Source: Psychrobacter sp. 72-O-c
GTDB lineage: Bacteria; Pseudomonadota; Gammaproteobacteria; Pseudomonadales; Moraxellaceae
Reading direction: 5' to 3'
NCBI RefSeq assembly: GCF_904846605.1
Contig: NZ_CAJHBI010000008.1
Location: forward strand, 1 to 64,000
Length of the DNA stretch: 64,000 bases
In this document: one piece after another, positions 45,006 through 53,983 of the stretch
How positions within the stretch are numbered: position 1 is the stretch's first letter
How the letters are laid out: each line of letters starts with the position of its first letter
Program-made: the position numbers and the translations under genes
Notes under the pieces: model-generated
Told to the model about the DNA's origin: nothing
Databases searched by the model: none
The model's input: the letters and a program-made list of their open reading frames with translations, nothing else

Positions 45006-45351
45006 GAGTGATTGCCTCTTGATCTTTGTTAGAACCTGGTCGTCAAATAGGTGTTGCTGGCATGTTTTATCTAATCTATTTTAACTAAATAATAGCCAAC
45101 CCTCTATTTGCCTCGAGGTGGGAGGCGCTATTTTAGCAGATACAGCACTATTTTGCCAAGCAAAATTTTAATAACCGTTTTAACCGGTATGGTGTTATTT
45201 ATTATTAATACTTTTCATCTATGTCGCGTTAATCTAACTTCACAACCCCTGTTTGTAGATTTATTTTTTTATAAAAACTCAGATAAGGTATAATTAATAT
45301 TATCGCTAGGTATAAAATTATCGCTAGGTATAAACAAGGTAGGAGATAATA
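45006..45351. other. Divergent region between rpmI and the thioesterase gene
   Basis: It must carry the promoter of the rpmI-rplT unit (minus) and that of the thioesterase gene (plus; TATAAT at 45289-45294). The tandem repeat at 45299-45334 lies just before the thioesterase start. No infC remnant was recognised. Confidence 0.5.
45299..45334. repeat. Perfect 18-bp tandem duplication in a 5' leader
   Basis: ATTATCGCTAGGTATAAA occurs twice in direct succession (45299-45316 and 45317-45334). It sits between a TATAAT element and the ribosome site of the thioesterase gene. Confidence 0.9.
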
Positions 45352-45795
45352 TTGTCAGATAGGGAATTAACCTTCGTTGATGGGGTGTTTGTCTTTGAGA
45401 CCGTCATGCGCGTGCGTAATGCCGAAATCGATGCGGGTCAGTATTTGAGGCTTGAATCTCTAACGGCGTTATTGGCTGAAGCACGGGAACGGTTTTTGTA
45501 CTCTAGAGGTGTCAAAGAGATTAATGCTGACTATCAAGGCTTAGTCGTTGATCATTTACAGCTGAGCGTTAATAGCCGTGTACGGGCACGTGAAGAGCTC
45601 TTTTTTGAGGTGGGCATTGAGCGATTGTCTAATGACAGCGGCGATATTGCGATCAAAATTACCCGCATGTATGATGGCTCTTTAGTAGCAAAAGCGCGGC
45701 AGCGCTTTATTAATTACGACTTTCGCTTAAATAAAGTGGTGGCCTTTAACAACACTATTAGAACAGCATTAGACCCTCATCCGCTTGTGCCTTGA
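45352..45795 (+). CDS. Hot-dog thioesterase family protein (4HBT-like)
   Basis: A 147-aa single hot-dog protein. FETVMRVRNAEIDAGQYLRL, SLTALLAEARERFLYSRGV and FEVGIERLSNDSGDIAIKIT follow the pattern of acyl-CoA thioesterases of the 4HBT/YbgC type: strand, central helix with Glu, then strands. The usual 'Y.D.D..GH.N' motif is degraded to E-I-D-A-G-Q-Y, so activity and substrate are uncertain. The start is TTG at 45352, chosen because TAGGAG lies about 8 bases upstream and no ATG occurs before the fold begins. It is not obviously in an operon. Confidence 0.78.
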   Translation: MSDRELTFVDGVFVFETVMRVRNAEIDAGQYLRLESLTALLAEARERFLYSRGVKEINADYQGLVVDHLQLSVNSRVRAREELFFEVGIERLSNDSGDIAIKITRMYDGSLVAKARQRFINYDFRLNKVVAFNNTIRTALDPHPLVP

Positions 45796-45946
45796 TTGTG
45801 TCCTAAAGCTTGTCATAGATAATAATATTATAAAAACCATTTTATAGAAATCCATGCTATAAAACTTTAACGTCACAGGCTTTGTTACTATGCTCTTATT
45901 AGCAACCACATTATTCATTCACAACTCATAAAATGACAGAGATATT

Positions 45947-46819
45947 ATGACTTTACCTGCTTGGCTGACTGCGATAAGTTTCAACACTGATGGACTGATA
46001 CCTGCGATTGCGCAAGATCATCAATCAGGACGTATTTTAATGATGGCATGGATGAATGCTGAAGCGCTACAGTTAACGGCGCAAACCCAGACCGCGGTTT
46101 ATTTTTCGCGTTCGCGCGCCAAACTGTGGCATAAAGGAGAAACCTCCGGCCATACCCAGCAAGTGCATGATATTCGTTTAGACTGTGATGCGGATGTCAT
46201 TGTACTTAGTGTCACTCAAGTGGGTGGCATCGCTTGTCATACTGGGCGTGAGTCTTGTTTTTATCAGCGCCTAGATTTGTCAGGACAAACCCCTGAATGG
46301 CAAACGGCAGATAAGGTGTTAAAAGACCCTGCGGACATTTATAGTTTAGATAACCATAGCTCGAATAAACCTGCTGATTCTGACCATAAAATTGAGGATG
46401 TTAGCCTTACTGATGATAATGATAATAATATCAATATTAAAGCTGATAGCACTGTTAAAATCGACAATGCACCTATTTTACAACAGCTTGATCGAGTGTT
46501 AGCTGAGCGTAAACACGCTGATGCGGACAGCTCTTATGTCGCCAGCTTATACGCGAAAGGTCTTAATAAAATATTAGAAAAAGTAGGTGAAGAAGCCACC
46601 GAAAGTATCATTGCTGCCAAAGATCTTGCGAGTAGTCATGAGCAAACAGACAAAGCACAGTATGATGCTGCGCGCGATGAGCTGATCTATGAAATAGCAG
46701 ATGTCTGGTTTCATACTTTAGTGGGATTGGCATGGTTCGATATTGAATCAGATGCGGTACTAAATGAGCTGGGACGGCGCTTTGGTCTATCAGGCATTGA
46801 TGAAAAGGCGGCTCGGTAG
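45947..46819 (+). CDS. hisIE: Bifunctional phosphoribosyl-AMP cyclohydrolase / phosphoribosyl-ATP pyrophosphatase
   Basis: It catalyses steps two and three of histidine synthesis. The 290-aa fusion has the HisI cyclohydrolase at about 1-118, with [31 protein letters not shown] and the zinc-site cysteines in RLDCDAD and [13 protein letters not shown]. The HisE pyrophosphohydrolase is at about 172-285 ([20 protein letters not shown] and [17 protein letters not shown]). They are joined by an unusually long acidic linker (about 119-171, Asp/Asn/Ser-rich). Other his genes are not in the window. tatABC follow 226 bp downstream, a gene order seen in many proteobacteria. Confidence 0.95.
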   Translation: MTLPAWLTAISFNTDGLIPAIAQDHQSGRILMMAWMNAEALQLTAQTQTAVYFSRSRAKLWHKGETSGHTQQVHDIRLDCDADVIVLSVTQVGGIACHTGRESCFYQRLDLSGQTPEWQTADKVLKDPADIYSLDNHSSNKPADSDHKIEDVSLTDDNDNNINIKADSTVKIDNAPILQQLDRVLAERKHADADSSYVASLYAKGLNKILEKVGEEATESIIAAKDLASSHEQTDKAQYDAARDELIYEIADVWFHTLVGLAWFDIESDAVLNELGRRFGLSGIDEKAAR

Positions 46820-47045
46820 TCTTAAGCTGTCTATTAGGTCAAAGAAATTGTAGCGTGTGTGATTAGTGTTGTTTTCACCTTTTTAGTGACCGCGCACGTT
46901 ATAATGAGTCTTATCATCTTTAAAATTATAATTGTCTTAATATTCGTTAGACTTCAAACTTTAACATTCGACAGTTATCATACGGCTAATAAACTTAAAG
47001 TGCTAATATAGAAATTAGCCTCACCAAGATATAAGGATACCTATT

Positions 47046-47330
47046 ATGGGCAGTTTTTCCATTACGCATTGGTTGATTTTGTTAGTAGTAGTGGTGATCG
47101 TATTTGGCACCGCCAAGCTTAAAAATGCGGGTAAAGATTTGGGCGGTGCAGTGAAAGGTTTCAAAGAAGCGGTCAAAGACGACAATGCAGAACACGCCAA
47201 GCAACATCGTGTTCTGGATCATGAAGCCCGCACAGGTAACGCTGATCACTCAACAACTAGCCCTACAGACTCTAAGATTGACGACATTGATATCAGTCCT
47301 GCCCCTACTGACGATAAGCACAAGGTATAA
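47046..47330 (+). CDS. tatA: Sec-independent protein translocase TatA
   Basis: The pore-forming component of the twin-arginine export system, which moves folded proteins across the inner membrane. It is 94 aa. The N-terminal helix [20 protein letters not shown] contains the FG hinge. The amphipathic helix [20 protein letters not shown] follows, and a polar tail completes it. AAGGAT is 8 bases before ATG. It is first of tatABC. Confidence 0.96.
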   Translation: MGSFSITHWLILLVVVVIVFGTAKLKNAGKDLGGAVKGFKEAVKDDNAEHAKQHRVLDHEARTGNADHSTTSPTDSKIDDIDISPAPTDDKHKV

Positions 47331-47395
47331 CGCGTGCAGCGTATAGATGTAGATAGTGATATTAAATAGCATATTAATGAATATATTTGAAAGTT

Positions 47396-48127
47396 ATGTT
47401 TGATATCGGGTTTTCTGAGTTATTCCTGTTTGGCGTTATTGCTTTAATTGTCCTAGGCCCAGAAAAACTGCCGCAGGCCGCACGTACGGCTGGGAAATGG
47501 TATGCCAAAATTCGCCGTACGGTTTCGACCCTACAGTCTGAGATAGAAGCGGAGCTCGACTTGGCTGAGACGCGGCAACAAATGCAAAATGAGCTGGCCA
47601 AAATTCGCCAGACTGAAGCAGACATGAAGCGTGAGATAGCAGAAATGCGCGGCAATATGCAAGAGTTTGAATCCTCGCAAAACCAAAGTCTAAAAGCAAC
47701 ACAGAAGACTGCTGCTTCTGATGAGCAAGCTGAGAAAAAACAGGACACTCCGGCAGAGTTTGATTATTCTTATGGGCAAGACCACACTGATCATCGAGAC
47801 CAAAATCATAACGAAAAGGCAGCGACTGAGCCATCTGAAGTTGATTCGATCAATAGCAGTGAGAATAGCGCTGCAAAAAAACCTGCTCCGACTGTTCAAC
47901 CTATAATTACTAAACCATGGGAGAATATGTGGTTTCGTCTTAGCGCCTATGACAAAGCGCGTTGCCTACCCGCGCCGCCACGTCTGCCTAACTATCACGC
48001 TGATATCTTATTGCATACTGGTTTAGATCAAAAAACGCAGGCTGACCTATCAGATACTGTTTATTCAGAGGCTCTAGCCAATCAGCCAGACAAACTTACC
48101 TCTTTAAATAAACAGCAGGTGGATTAA
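47396..48127 (+). CDS. tatB: Sec-independent protein translocase TatB
   Basis: TatB forms, with TatC, the receptor for twin-arginine signal peptides. The N-terminus MFDIGFSELFLFGVIALIVL then G-P-E-K-L-P is diagnostic: the E in the membrane helix and the GPE-LP hinge distinguish it from TatA. The amphipathic helix runs to about residue 100 (VSTLQSEIEAELDLAETRQQ). At 243 aa it is longer than the usual 150-170 because of a disordered Glu/Asp/His/Asn-rich middle and a C-terminal segment ending QVD. ATG 47396 is preferred over the TTG at 47387 because it matches the family start. Its TAA overlaps the tatC ATG by one base. Confidence 0.94.
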   Translation: MFDIGFSELFLFGVIALIVLGPEKLPQAARTAGKWYAKIRRTVSTLQSEIEAELDLAETRQQMQNELAKIRQTEADMKREIAEMRGNMQEFESSQNQSLKATQKTAASDEQAEKKQDTPAEFDYSYGQDHTDHRDQNHNEKAATEPSEVDSINSSENSAAKKPAPTVQPIITKPWENMWFRLSAYDKARCLPAPPRLPNYHADILLHTGLDQKTQADLSDTVYSEALANQPDKLTSLNKQQVD

Positions 48128-49017
48128 TGGGTCTGTTTAAACGGCAAAAAAGCCGGCAAGAGAAGTTAGAAGACTTGGATGATAGTAAATCAAAAGACAG
48201 CGCCAAAAATCAGACGGATATCGATAACACGGAAAAGTCTGATGATATATTGAGTACGCTTGCTGATATGCCGATTACCGAGCACTTAATTGAGCTGCGG
48301 TCGCATTTGATCAAAATATGTGTGGCGGTTTTAATTATATTTTTAGCGTTAGTAGGATTTTCACGCGAGTTGTATGACTTTTTATCCGACCCATTAGTTG
48401 CGCAACTGCCACCTAATTCGACCATGATTGCGACAGACATCACTTCCAACTTTATGGCACCGATACGCCTGACCATATTTGTCGCGGCATTTTTTGCGAT
48501 GCCTTATATTTTGTATCAAATCTGGTCCTTCGTCGCCCCTGGCTTGTATAAAAAAGAAAAGAAAGTCGCTATCCCAGTATTGCTGTCTTCTATTTTTCTA
48601 TTTTATGCGGGTGTCGCTTTTGCTTACTTTGTCGTGCTCAAAGGGGTCTTAAAGTTTTTTATCATGTTCGCCCCGCAGAACGTATTACCAATGACTGATA
48701 TCGACAGTTATTTGAGCTTTTCCTTAAAGTTATTTATGGTCTTTGGGCTGACTTTTGAGATTCCCGTGGTGACCTTATTGTTGATATTGGCCGGCATCGT
48801 CTCCATTCAGACTCTAGAAGATAAGCGTCGTTATATTATTGTCGGCTGTTTTGCGGTTGCAGCGGTAGTGACTCCGCCTGATGGCGTATCAATGTTAATG
48901 CTGGCGTTTCCAATGTGGTTATTGTTTGAGCTGGGCTTATTATTAGCTAAAATATTAATTAAAGAAGATCGTAACAGCACTTCAACATCAGACAAAGAAG
49001 TCGCAGACAACAAATAG
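48127..49017 (+). CDS. tatC: Sec-independent protein translocase TatC
   Basis: The multi-spanning core of the Tat receptor. The 296-aa protein has six hydrophobic helices after a 45-residue charged N-terminal extension (KSRQEKLEDLDDSKSKDSAK). The core starts at MPITEHLIELRSHLIKICVA, whose E-H-L-x-E-L-R is the signal-peptide contact. Later motifs are MAPIRLTIFVAAFFAMPYIL, FVAPGLYKKEKK and FGLTFEIPVVTLLLILAGIV. The start overlaps the tatB stop (TAATG), indicating coupled translation. Confidence 0.97.
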   Translation: MGLFKRQKSRQEKLEDLDDSKSKDSAKNQTDIDNTEKSDDILSTLADMPITEHLIELRSHLIKICVAVLIIFLALVGFSRELYDFLSDPLVAQLPPNSTMIATDITSNFMAPIRLTIFVAAFFAMPYILYQIWSFVAPGLYKKEKKVAIPVLLSSIFLFYAGVAFAYFVVLKGVLKFFIMFAPQNVLPMTDIDSYLSFSLKLFMVFGLTFEIPVVTLLLILAGIVSIQTLEDKRRYIIVGCFAVAAVVTPPDGVSMLMLAFPMWLLFELGLLLAKILIKEDRNSTSTSDKEVADNK

Positions 49018-49203
49018 CGTCATATCAAGTAAAGCTATTCGCTAATATTGCTTATCCACTTAGCAACTCGGCTTTTAATTCACTGTCTATTATCATGACT
49101 TACTGTCACAATCATTGTTCACCAGCCAGCCATTGTCTATTCAGTGGCTTTTTTTACCCCCGTCACTTTATAGCCATGTTTTTGTATTTTAGGTAACGTT
49201 ATT

Positions 49204-50700
49204 ATGTCAGCATCTATGCCCGCTTATATGAGCCATCCTACCGATGAGCAGCTCAACGCACTTAATATGGCGATGGATCAAAAGTCATTTAAAGTGGTGG
49301 CCTATGCTGGCGCGGGTAAAACGACAACACTAAAACTTATTGGCGAGAGGCTGCGTGGACGCGGTTTATATTTGGCCTTCAACAAAGCTATTGCCAATGA
49401 CGCACGGCAAAAATTCCCTTCACATGTGGATTGCCGTACTTTTCATTCGTTAGCTTATCGGCATGTTCCCCGCGATATCACAGCAAAGTTGTCACTACCA
49501 AGATTTTCACCCAAACGTCTTGGGGATGACTTAGGCTTGCAACCGGTACAAGTACGTCGGCAGATGGATGGGGTAAATAAATACATTACCTTGACCCCCG
49601 CTAGACTGGCGCGCTTCGTCAGTGACGCCGTGAGTAACTTTTGTAGCACGCATGCCAGCTATCCTGCTCCACGCCATATCGAATTTCCCAAGTGGCTTGA
49701 TGACTCTGATGCCGATCAATTGCGTGAGATGCTCTATCCTGCCGTAGAACAGCGCTGGTTACAGTCGATTGATGCCCGTCATCCAGCGGGTATTGGTCAT
49801 GATATTTATCTCAAACTGTGGGCATTGTCCAAGCCTAGCATTCCCGCTGACTTTATCTTATTTGATGAAGCGCAAGATGCGGATCCGTTAATGATGGGAA
49901 TTTTGACCCAGCAATCAAAGCAGGTCATTTATGTTGGTGACGCTCATCAACAAATCTATGAATGGCGCGGTGCGGTCAATGCGATGAAAAAATTGCCACT
50001 ACCGCAAACCTTATTGACCCAGTCGTTTCGTTTTGGTGACCCTATTGCAGAGATTGCCAATACCTTACTGAAGGCACTACAAGAAGAGGTGCCGTTAAAA
50101 GGCAATCCCAATAAGCATTCATCGACTGAAAAAGGCATGGTACATAGTAAAAAAGATGCCATTCTGTGCCGTACTAATGCCGCAGCGATGTCGCAATTAC
50201 TGACCGGGCTTAAGCTGGGTCACCGTGTGGCGCTACAAGCCGATACTGATCGCATGCTGAAGTTCTGTCAGGCAGCAGAAAACTTAAAAAACGGCAAATC
50301 TGCTTATGGCGTCCCTGAGCTGGCGTATTTTTATAATTGGTCGGATGTGCAAGAATACTCTGAAACCTCTGAAGGTAGTGATCTTAAAACCTTGGTTAAG
50401 CTGGTGGACGATCATGGCACTAGGGTCTTAAGCCAAGCGGTTAATAGCCTAACCAGTATTGAGAATGCCGATTATGTCATTTCAACCGCTCATAAAGCCA
50501 AAGGCCTTGAATGGGGACGCGTACAGCTCGATGATGACTTTTATTATGATGTTACAACCAACGCTGTAAAAATCAGCCCAGAAGAGTTACGACTACTATA
50601 TGTTGCCTGTACTCGCGCCCAAAGTAATTTAGATATTAATAATATTCAAAGCTTAATTTCAGGATTGCAAACGGGTAAAAAGGTGATTTATGGGGCCTAA
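49204..50700 (+). CDS. Compact UvrD/Rep-like superfamily I DNA helicase
   Basis: 498 aa, shorter than UvrD or Rep (670-720). Superfamily I motifs are in order: Q-motif/I VVAYAGAGKTTTLKLIGERL (about 31-50), II FILFDEAQDADPLMM (about 218), III VIYVGDAHQQIYEWRGAV (about 240), IV around LTQSFRFGDPIAE, V STAHKAKGLEWGRVQ (about 425) and VI LLYVACTRAQSNLD (about 463). The DEAQDA and H-K-A-K-G-x-E-W variants resemble the small Fbh1-like branch. Subdomains 1B and 2B are reduced. It may act in repair or as an anti-recombinase; this is inference. The ribosome site is weak. No nuclease domain and no defence partner lies next to it. Confidence 0.88.
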   Translation: MSASMPAYMSHPTDEQLNALNMAMDQKSFKVVAYAGAGKTTTLKLIGERLRGRGLYLAFNKAIANDARQKFPSHVDCRTFHSLAYRHVPRDITAKLSLPRFSPKRLGDDLGLQPVQVRRQMDGVNKYITLTPARLARFVSDAVSNFCSTHASYPAPRHIEFPKWLDDSDADQLREMLYPAVEQRWLQSIDARHPAGIGHDIYLKLWALSKPSIPADFILFDEAQDADPLMMGILTQQSKQVIYVGDAHQQIYEWRGAVNAMKKLPLPQTLLTQSFRFGDPIAEIANTLLKALQEEVPLKGNPNKHSSTEKGMVHSKKDAILCRTNAAAMSQLLTGLKLGHRVALQADTDRMLKFCQAAENLKNGKSAYGVPELAYFYNWSDVQEYSETSEGSDLKTLVKLVDDHGTRVLSQAVNSLTSIENADYVISTAHKAKGLEWGRVQLDDDFYYDVTTNAVKISPEELRLLYVACTRAQSNLDINNIQSLISGLQTGKKVIYGA

Positions 50701-50759
50701 TCGCATTTTCTTTTTAAATCCTTTTGATTGCGCCATTTTATAATGATGACTAACCACAG

Positions 50760-51806
50760 ATGAACAGTACTCAACAACCTAATCTACCCTCTCAGCAACT
50801 TGAAACTCGGCAAAATAAGTTACAGCAACTATTTGCGCAGCCGGTACGCCTTCTTGCGCCTATGGAAGGCTTGACCGATCCCTTGATGCGGCAAATATTA
50901 ACTCAAATTGCGTCAGATTTAGGTCGGCCTTACGATTGGTCAGTCAGTGAATTTATTCGAGTCACCCAGCATGTGTTACCGGCGCATGTTTTTTATAGAT
51001 ATGTCCCTGAGCTACATCAGGATGCCAAGACGGATACCGGTACACCCATTCATGTACAGCTATTAGGTAGTGAAGCACAGTTAATGGCAGAAAATGCGGC
51101 GTATGCTGCTGAGCTTGGTGCGCCTGCTATCGATATCAACTTTGGTTGTCCTGCTAAGACCGTCAATAGTCATCGAGGTGGCTCTGTACTGTTGGATGAG
51201 CCTGCGGTTATGTATGACATTATCAGTGCAGTACGCCAAGCCGTTCCCGCCCATATTCCGGTATCAGCAAAGATTCGATTGGGTTATACCGATACCAGTA
51301 GGATGGACGATATTCGTGGCGCTATCGCCGATAGTGGCGCAGATTGGCTGACCATTCATGCCCGTACTAAGACCCAAGGCTATAAACCACCTGCTTATTG
51401 GGACAAGATTCAAGCCTTTAATTCGCTCAAGATACCAGTGATTGCTAATGGTGAAATTTGGACCGCAGAGCAAGCCCATTCTTGCATGCAGCAAGCCGGT
51501 ACTGCGCATTTGATGTTAGGACGAGGGGCGATTACCCGTCCAGATTTGATTGCGAGTGTAGATAGCTCAGCAAATAATCCTATGAACGAGGATAAGGAAT
51601 TATCGTGGCAAGACTTGATAACACATCAGATTAAGTTCTTAGAAGGGAAAGCCAAAACTGACGTGGTATTAGTCGGTCGTTATAAACAATGGCTGGGCAT
51701 GCTGACTAAAGGCTATAGCGAGGCGCAAACCTTGTGGGATCAGATTAAACGTGAGAAAAATAAAGCCGTTATCATTAGTGCGCTACAAACTAGCACGCAT
51801 CAATAA
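50760..51806 (+). CDS. dusC: tRNA-dihydrouridine(16) synthase
   Basis: An FMN enzyme that reduces uridine in the tRNA D-loop. The order of motifs matches DusC: LLAPMEGLTDPLMRQIL, WSVSEFIRVTQHVLP, VQLLGSEAQLMAENAAYAAE, DINFGCPAKTVNSHRGGSVL (with the catalytic Cys), the HARTKTQGYKPPAYWDKI segment, and IPVIANGEIWTAEQA. The 348-aa length exceeds E. coli DusC (315) by an N-terminal Gln-rich tail and a small insertion near residue 265. Assignment to position U16 is by resemblance to DusC and was not tested. The MITE-like repeat starts 19 bp after its stop. Confidence 0.92.
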   Translation: MNSTQQPNLPSQQLETRQNKLQQLFAQPVRLLAPMEGLTDPLMRQILTQIASDLGRPYDWSVSEFIRVTQHVLPAHVFYRYVPELHQDAKTDTGTPIHVQLLGSEAQLMAENAAYAAELGAPAIDINFGCPAKTVNSHRGGSVLLDEPAVMYDIISAVRQAVPAHIPVSAKIRLGYTDTSRMDDIRGAIADSGADWLTIHARTKTQGYKPPAYWDKIQAFNSLKIPVIANGEIWTAEQAHSCMQQAGTAHLMLGRGAITRPDLIASVDSSANNPMNEDKELSWQDLITHQIKFLEGKAKTDVVLVGRYKQWLGMLTKGYSEAQTLWDQIKREKNKAVIISALQTSTHQ

Positions 51807-51824
51807 CAAATTGCCGCTTTTGTT

Positions 51825-51988
51825 GTATATAGTTAAACCAATTCAAGAATGATGCAGTGCTGCTGGGATGCTACTGTAACAAACGTTTTGCAGGCTCGAA
51901 GCACGCTTGCGAACAGCAAGTCAGAAAAATTTATACCAGTAGCACGTTGTTATAAGCATATCTCTTATATATTGAATTAACTATATAC
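51825..51988. repeat. MITE-like repeat, copy 2
   Basis: 164 bp with clean terminal inverted repeats: the left end GTATATAGTTAAACCAATTC (51825-51844) and the right end GAATTAACTATATAC (51974-51988), which match over the outer 12 bases and again in ATTC/GAAT after a 4-base bulge. An inner CAGTGCTGCTGG faces CCAGTAGCACG. The right half is nearly identical to copy 1 at 2378-2527. There is no coding frame. Confidence 0.8.
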
Positions 51989-52029
51989 TTTATTCGATAG
52001 CGATTTTAAAAAATTTAAAATAGAAACTA

Positions 52030-52455
52030 TTAAGCGCTAACTCGAATGGCTAGATAAAACAGCATCAGACAACAAGCGATCGATAATCCCCATAATATTG
52101 AGCGAAACGTCGCTAAATTGGTAATGTATGCAGCGCCATAACCAATGCGAATAATCACGTATAGCCACGCTAGATTATTAATAATGGCTTGCGGTACGAA
52201 GAATAGCATGGCAACCACTACCGCCACTAAAAATACCGGCAGAGTCTCATAGCTGTTCTGCTGGGCAGCATTGGCGCGAGCTGCTTTACCTGTCGTTTGC
52301 TGCAAAAAATTACGCGGATGTGCATTGTCTACTAAATTAAAACCACCAAACATCTTAGCCAACAGTGCAAACGCTAACGGCATTAAACTTGCCACCACCA
52401 TTGCCCATATCGCCGCCGCTGCTGTATCAGGGATAAATCCAAATAGTGCATTCAT
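52030..52455 (-). CDS. MAPEG-family membrane protein
   Basis: 141 aa with four membrane helices in the pattern of the MAPEG family (membrane-associated proteins in eicosanoid and glutathione metabolism). Between helix 1 and 2 is the conserved cytosolic stretch NAHPRNFLQQTTGKAARANA followed by A-Q-Q-N-S-Y-E-T-L-P, the most diagnostic motif. Bacterial members of this short type have unknown substrates; glutathione-dependent activity is possible but unproven. It lies 14 bp downstream of the OsmC-type gene and is probably co-transcribed with it. Confidence 0.9.
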   Translation of the reverse strand: MNALFGFIPDTAAAAIWAMVVASLMPLAFALLAKMFGGFNLVDNAHPRNFLQQTTGKAARANAAQQNSYETLPVFLVAVVVAMLFFVPQAIINNLAWLYVIIRIGYGAAYITNLATFRSILWGLSIACCLMLFYLAIRVSA

Positions 52456-52469
52456 CAGTATTTCTACCC

Positions 52470-52883
52470 CTACCCTACAATAATTTCAAAATCATGGGTG
52501 ATATTTACCCCACCTTGTACCAACATCCGGCTGGCTGAACAGTATTTTTCTGCTGATAAGTGGATCGCTTTTTCGACCTGTTTGTCTTTGATATCTTGAC
52601 CGGTCACCACAAAGTGCATATGAATATCGGTATATACCGCTGGGACAGTTTCGGCACGTTGCGCAGTTAGCTCACAACGCACGTCGACCAGTTCTTGGCG
52701 CGACTTTTGTAAAATTGCCACTACATCGTAGCTGGCACAGCCACCAAGCCCTAACAAGATCAGCTCCATTGGGCTAGCACCTTTTTCTTTATCGGCATCT
52801 ATTTGCACGTTATGGCCTGATGGAGACACCCCCATAAAGGCTTTATCTTCTTGCCAAGTGACGCTTGCTTTTGATTCTGCCAT
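52470..52883 (-). CDS. OsmC/YhfA-family protein
   Basis: 137 aa of the OsmC-like fold, whose characterised members reduce organic hydroperoxides with a pair of cysteines. Both are visible: in LLGLGGCASYDVVAIL (about 49) and SAEKYCSASRMLVQGG (about 115). The short form and the sequence around ASPMELILLGLGGCAS suit the YhfA branch, for which peroxidase function is less certain. AGGATT lies upstream of the ATG. It heads a two-gene unit with the MAPEG gene, and co-expression of a peroxide-linked and a glutathione-linked protein hints at stress metabolism. Confidence 0.88.
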   Translation of the reverse strand: MAESKASVTWQEDKAFMGVSPSGHNVQIDADKEKGASPMELILLGLGGCASYDVVAILQKSRQELVDVRCELTAQRAETVPAVYTDIHMHFVVTGQDIKDKQVEKAIHLSAEKYCSASRMLVQGGVNITHDFEIIVG

Positions 52884-53342
52884 TACTAATAATCCTTTTT
52901 TATATCACTGATTAGGCCAGTTAAACGGTTTTTATTAATTGGTATTATTGCTTGATATTTGCGTTACGCTCTAGTGTAGCACAGGCCAAAACAGGATTTT
53001 ATAGAGCAACTGTCATCCGCCTTGATTTGATGTATGGGTGTCTTTGATCTTAGCAGCTAACCGAATAAGACATTGTGCAGAGAGGACTAATATTTGACCA
53101 AGTCGATGGTTTCAAAGCGTTTACAAAACCAAATTCATAACCCTTTGATTTTAAAAGCTTAAATTCGTGAAACATTTTATAGCAAAATATTGTTACACAT
53201 TTTGCCTGATTCTTGGTTTAATAATGGCAATGAATCTTATTTTGATATGGTATCGACACCAGTCACCCAATAATAATTATGATTGCTGTCGCTATATCAT
53301 ATTGAAATAAGCTGTTTTTTAAGCAATTTAAAAGGTTTAGTC
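52884..53342. other. Divergent spacer between the OsmC-type gene and rppH
   Basis: AT-rich sequence expected to contain promoters for both sides. No structure beyond that was recognised, and no gene. Confidence 0.5.
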
Positions 53343-53864
53343 ATGATAGATACAGACGGCTTTCGCGCCAATGTCGGTATCATCTTGGCAAATACACAAG
53401 GACAAGTTCTGTGGGCAAAACGTATTGGTCATAATGCTTGGCAGTTCCCCCAAGGCGGTATCGACCGAGGGGAGACGCCAGTAGATGCAATGTATCGCGA
53501 GCTTTGGGAAGAGGTCGGCTTACATCCGCGTCATGTAGACTTATTAGCAGTCACGCAAGACTGGCTGCGCTATCGTCTGCCGAAGCGTTATGTACGTCAT
53601 GGACAATATCCGCTGTGTATTGGGCAAAAACAGAAATGGTTTTTGTTACGCTTAGATGAACTGAATACCCAACATATCCGCTTTGATGAGGGTAAGCCTG
53701 AGTTTGACCATTGGCAATGGGTCAGCTATTGGTACCCACTCGGACAAGTAATTCACTTTAAACGCGGGGTATATCGCCGCGCATTACAAGAGCTGGTGCG
53801 TGAGCTGCCACTCAAGCAAGAGCTGATTATTCCTGAACAGGACAATCACTTGATTCAATTATGA
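53343..53864 (+). CDS. rppH: RNA pyrophosphohydrolase
   Basis: RppH removes pyrophosphate from the 5' triphosphate end of mRNA and so starts RNase E-dependent decay. The 173-aa protein starts [20 protein letters not shown] and carries the Nudix box in [20 protein letters not shown] followed by V-G-L (about 37-59). [20 protein letters not shown] and [20 protein letters not shown] are typical of the NudH/RppH branch. AAAGG lies 8 bases before ATG 53343. The frame continues 20 codons upstream without homology. A perfect terminator follows. Confidence 0.96.
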   Translation: MIDTDGFRANVGIILANTQGQVLWAKRIGHNAWQFPQGGIDRGETPVDAMYRELWEEVGLHPRHVDLLAVTQDWLRYRLPKRYVRHGQYPLCIGQKQKWFLLRLDELNTQHIRFDEGKPEFDHWQWVSYWYPLGQVIHFKRGVYRRALQELVRELPLKQELIIPEQDNHLIQL

Positions 53865-53909
53865 TTTCTTCAATATCTTTGTACTTTTATTTTTAGCATA
53901 CAACACAAT

Positions 53910-53949
53910 AAAAAGCGCCTGTATCCAAAAGAGGATACAGGCGCTTTTT
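53910..53949. terminator. Bidirectional terminator between rppH and the alcohol dehydrogenase gene
   Basis: AAAAAGCGCCTGTATCC (53910-53926) pairs perfectly with GGATACAGGCGCTTTTT (53933-53949) around a 6-base loop. It is the strongest hairpin of the window. Confidence 0.95.
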
Positions 53950-53983
53950 ATATTTAATTTCTGCGTAGTCTATCTAGCAGGAA

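Noticed and set aside
49204-50700. The small UvrD-like helicase as part of a phage-defence system
   Set aside because: Neighbours are tatC and dusC with no nuclease, sensor or toxin gene alongside; context speaks for housekeeping.
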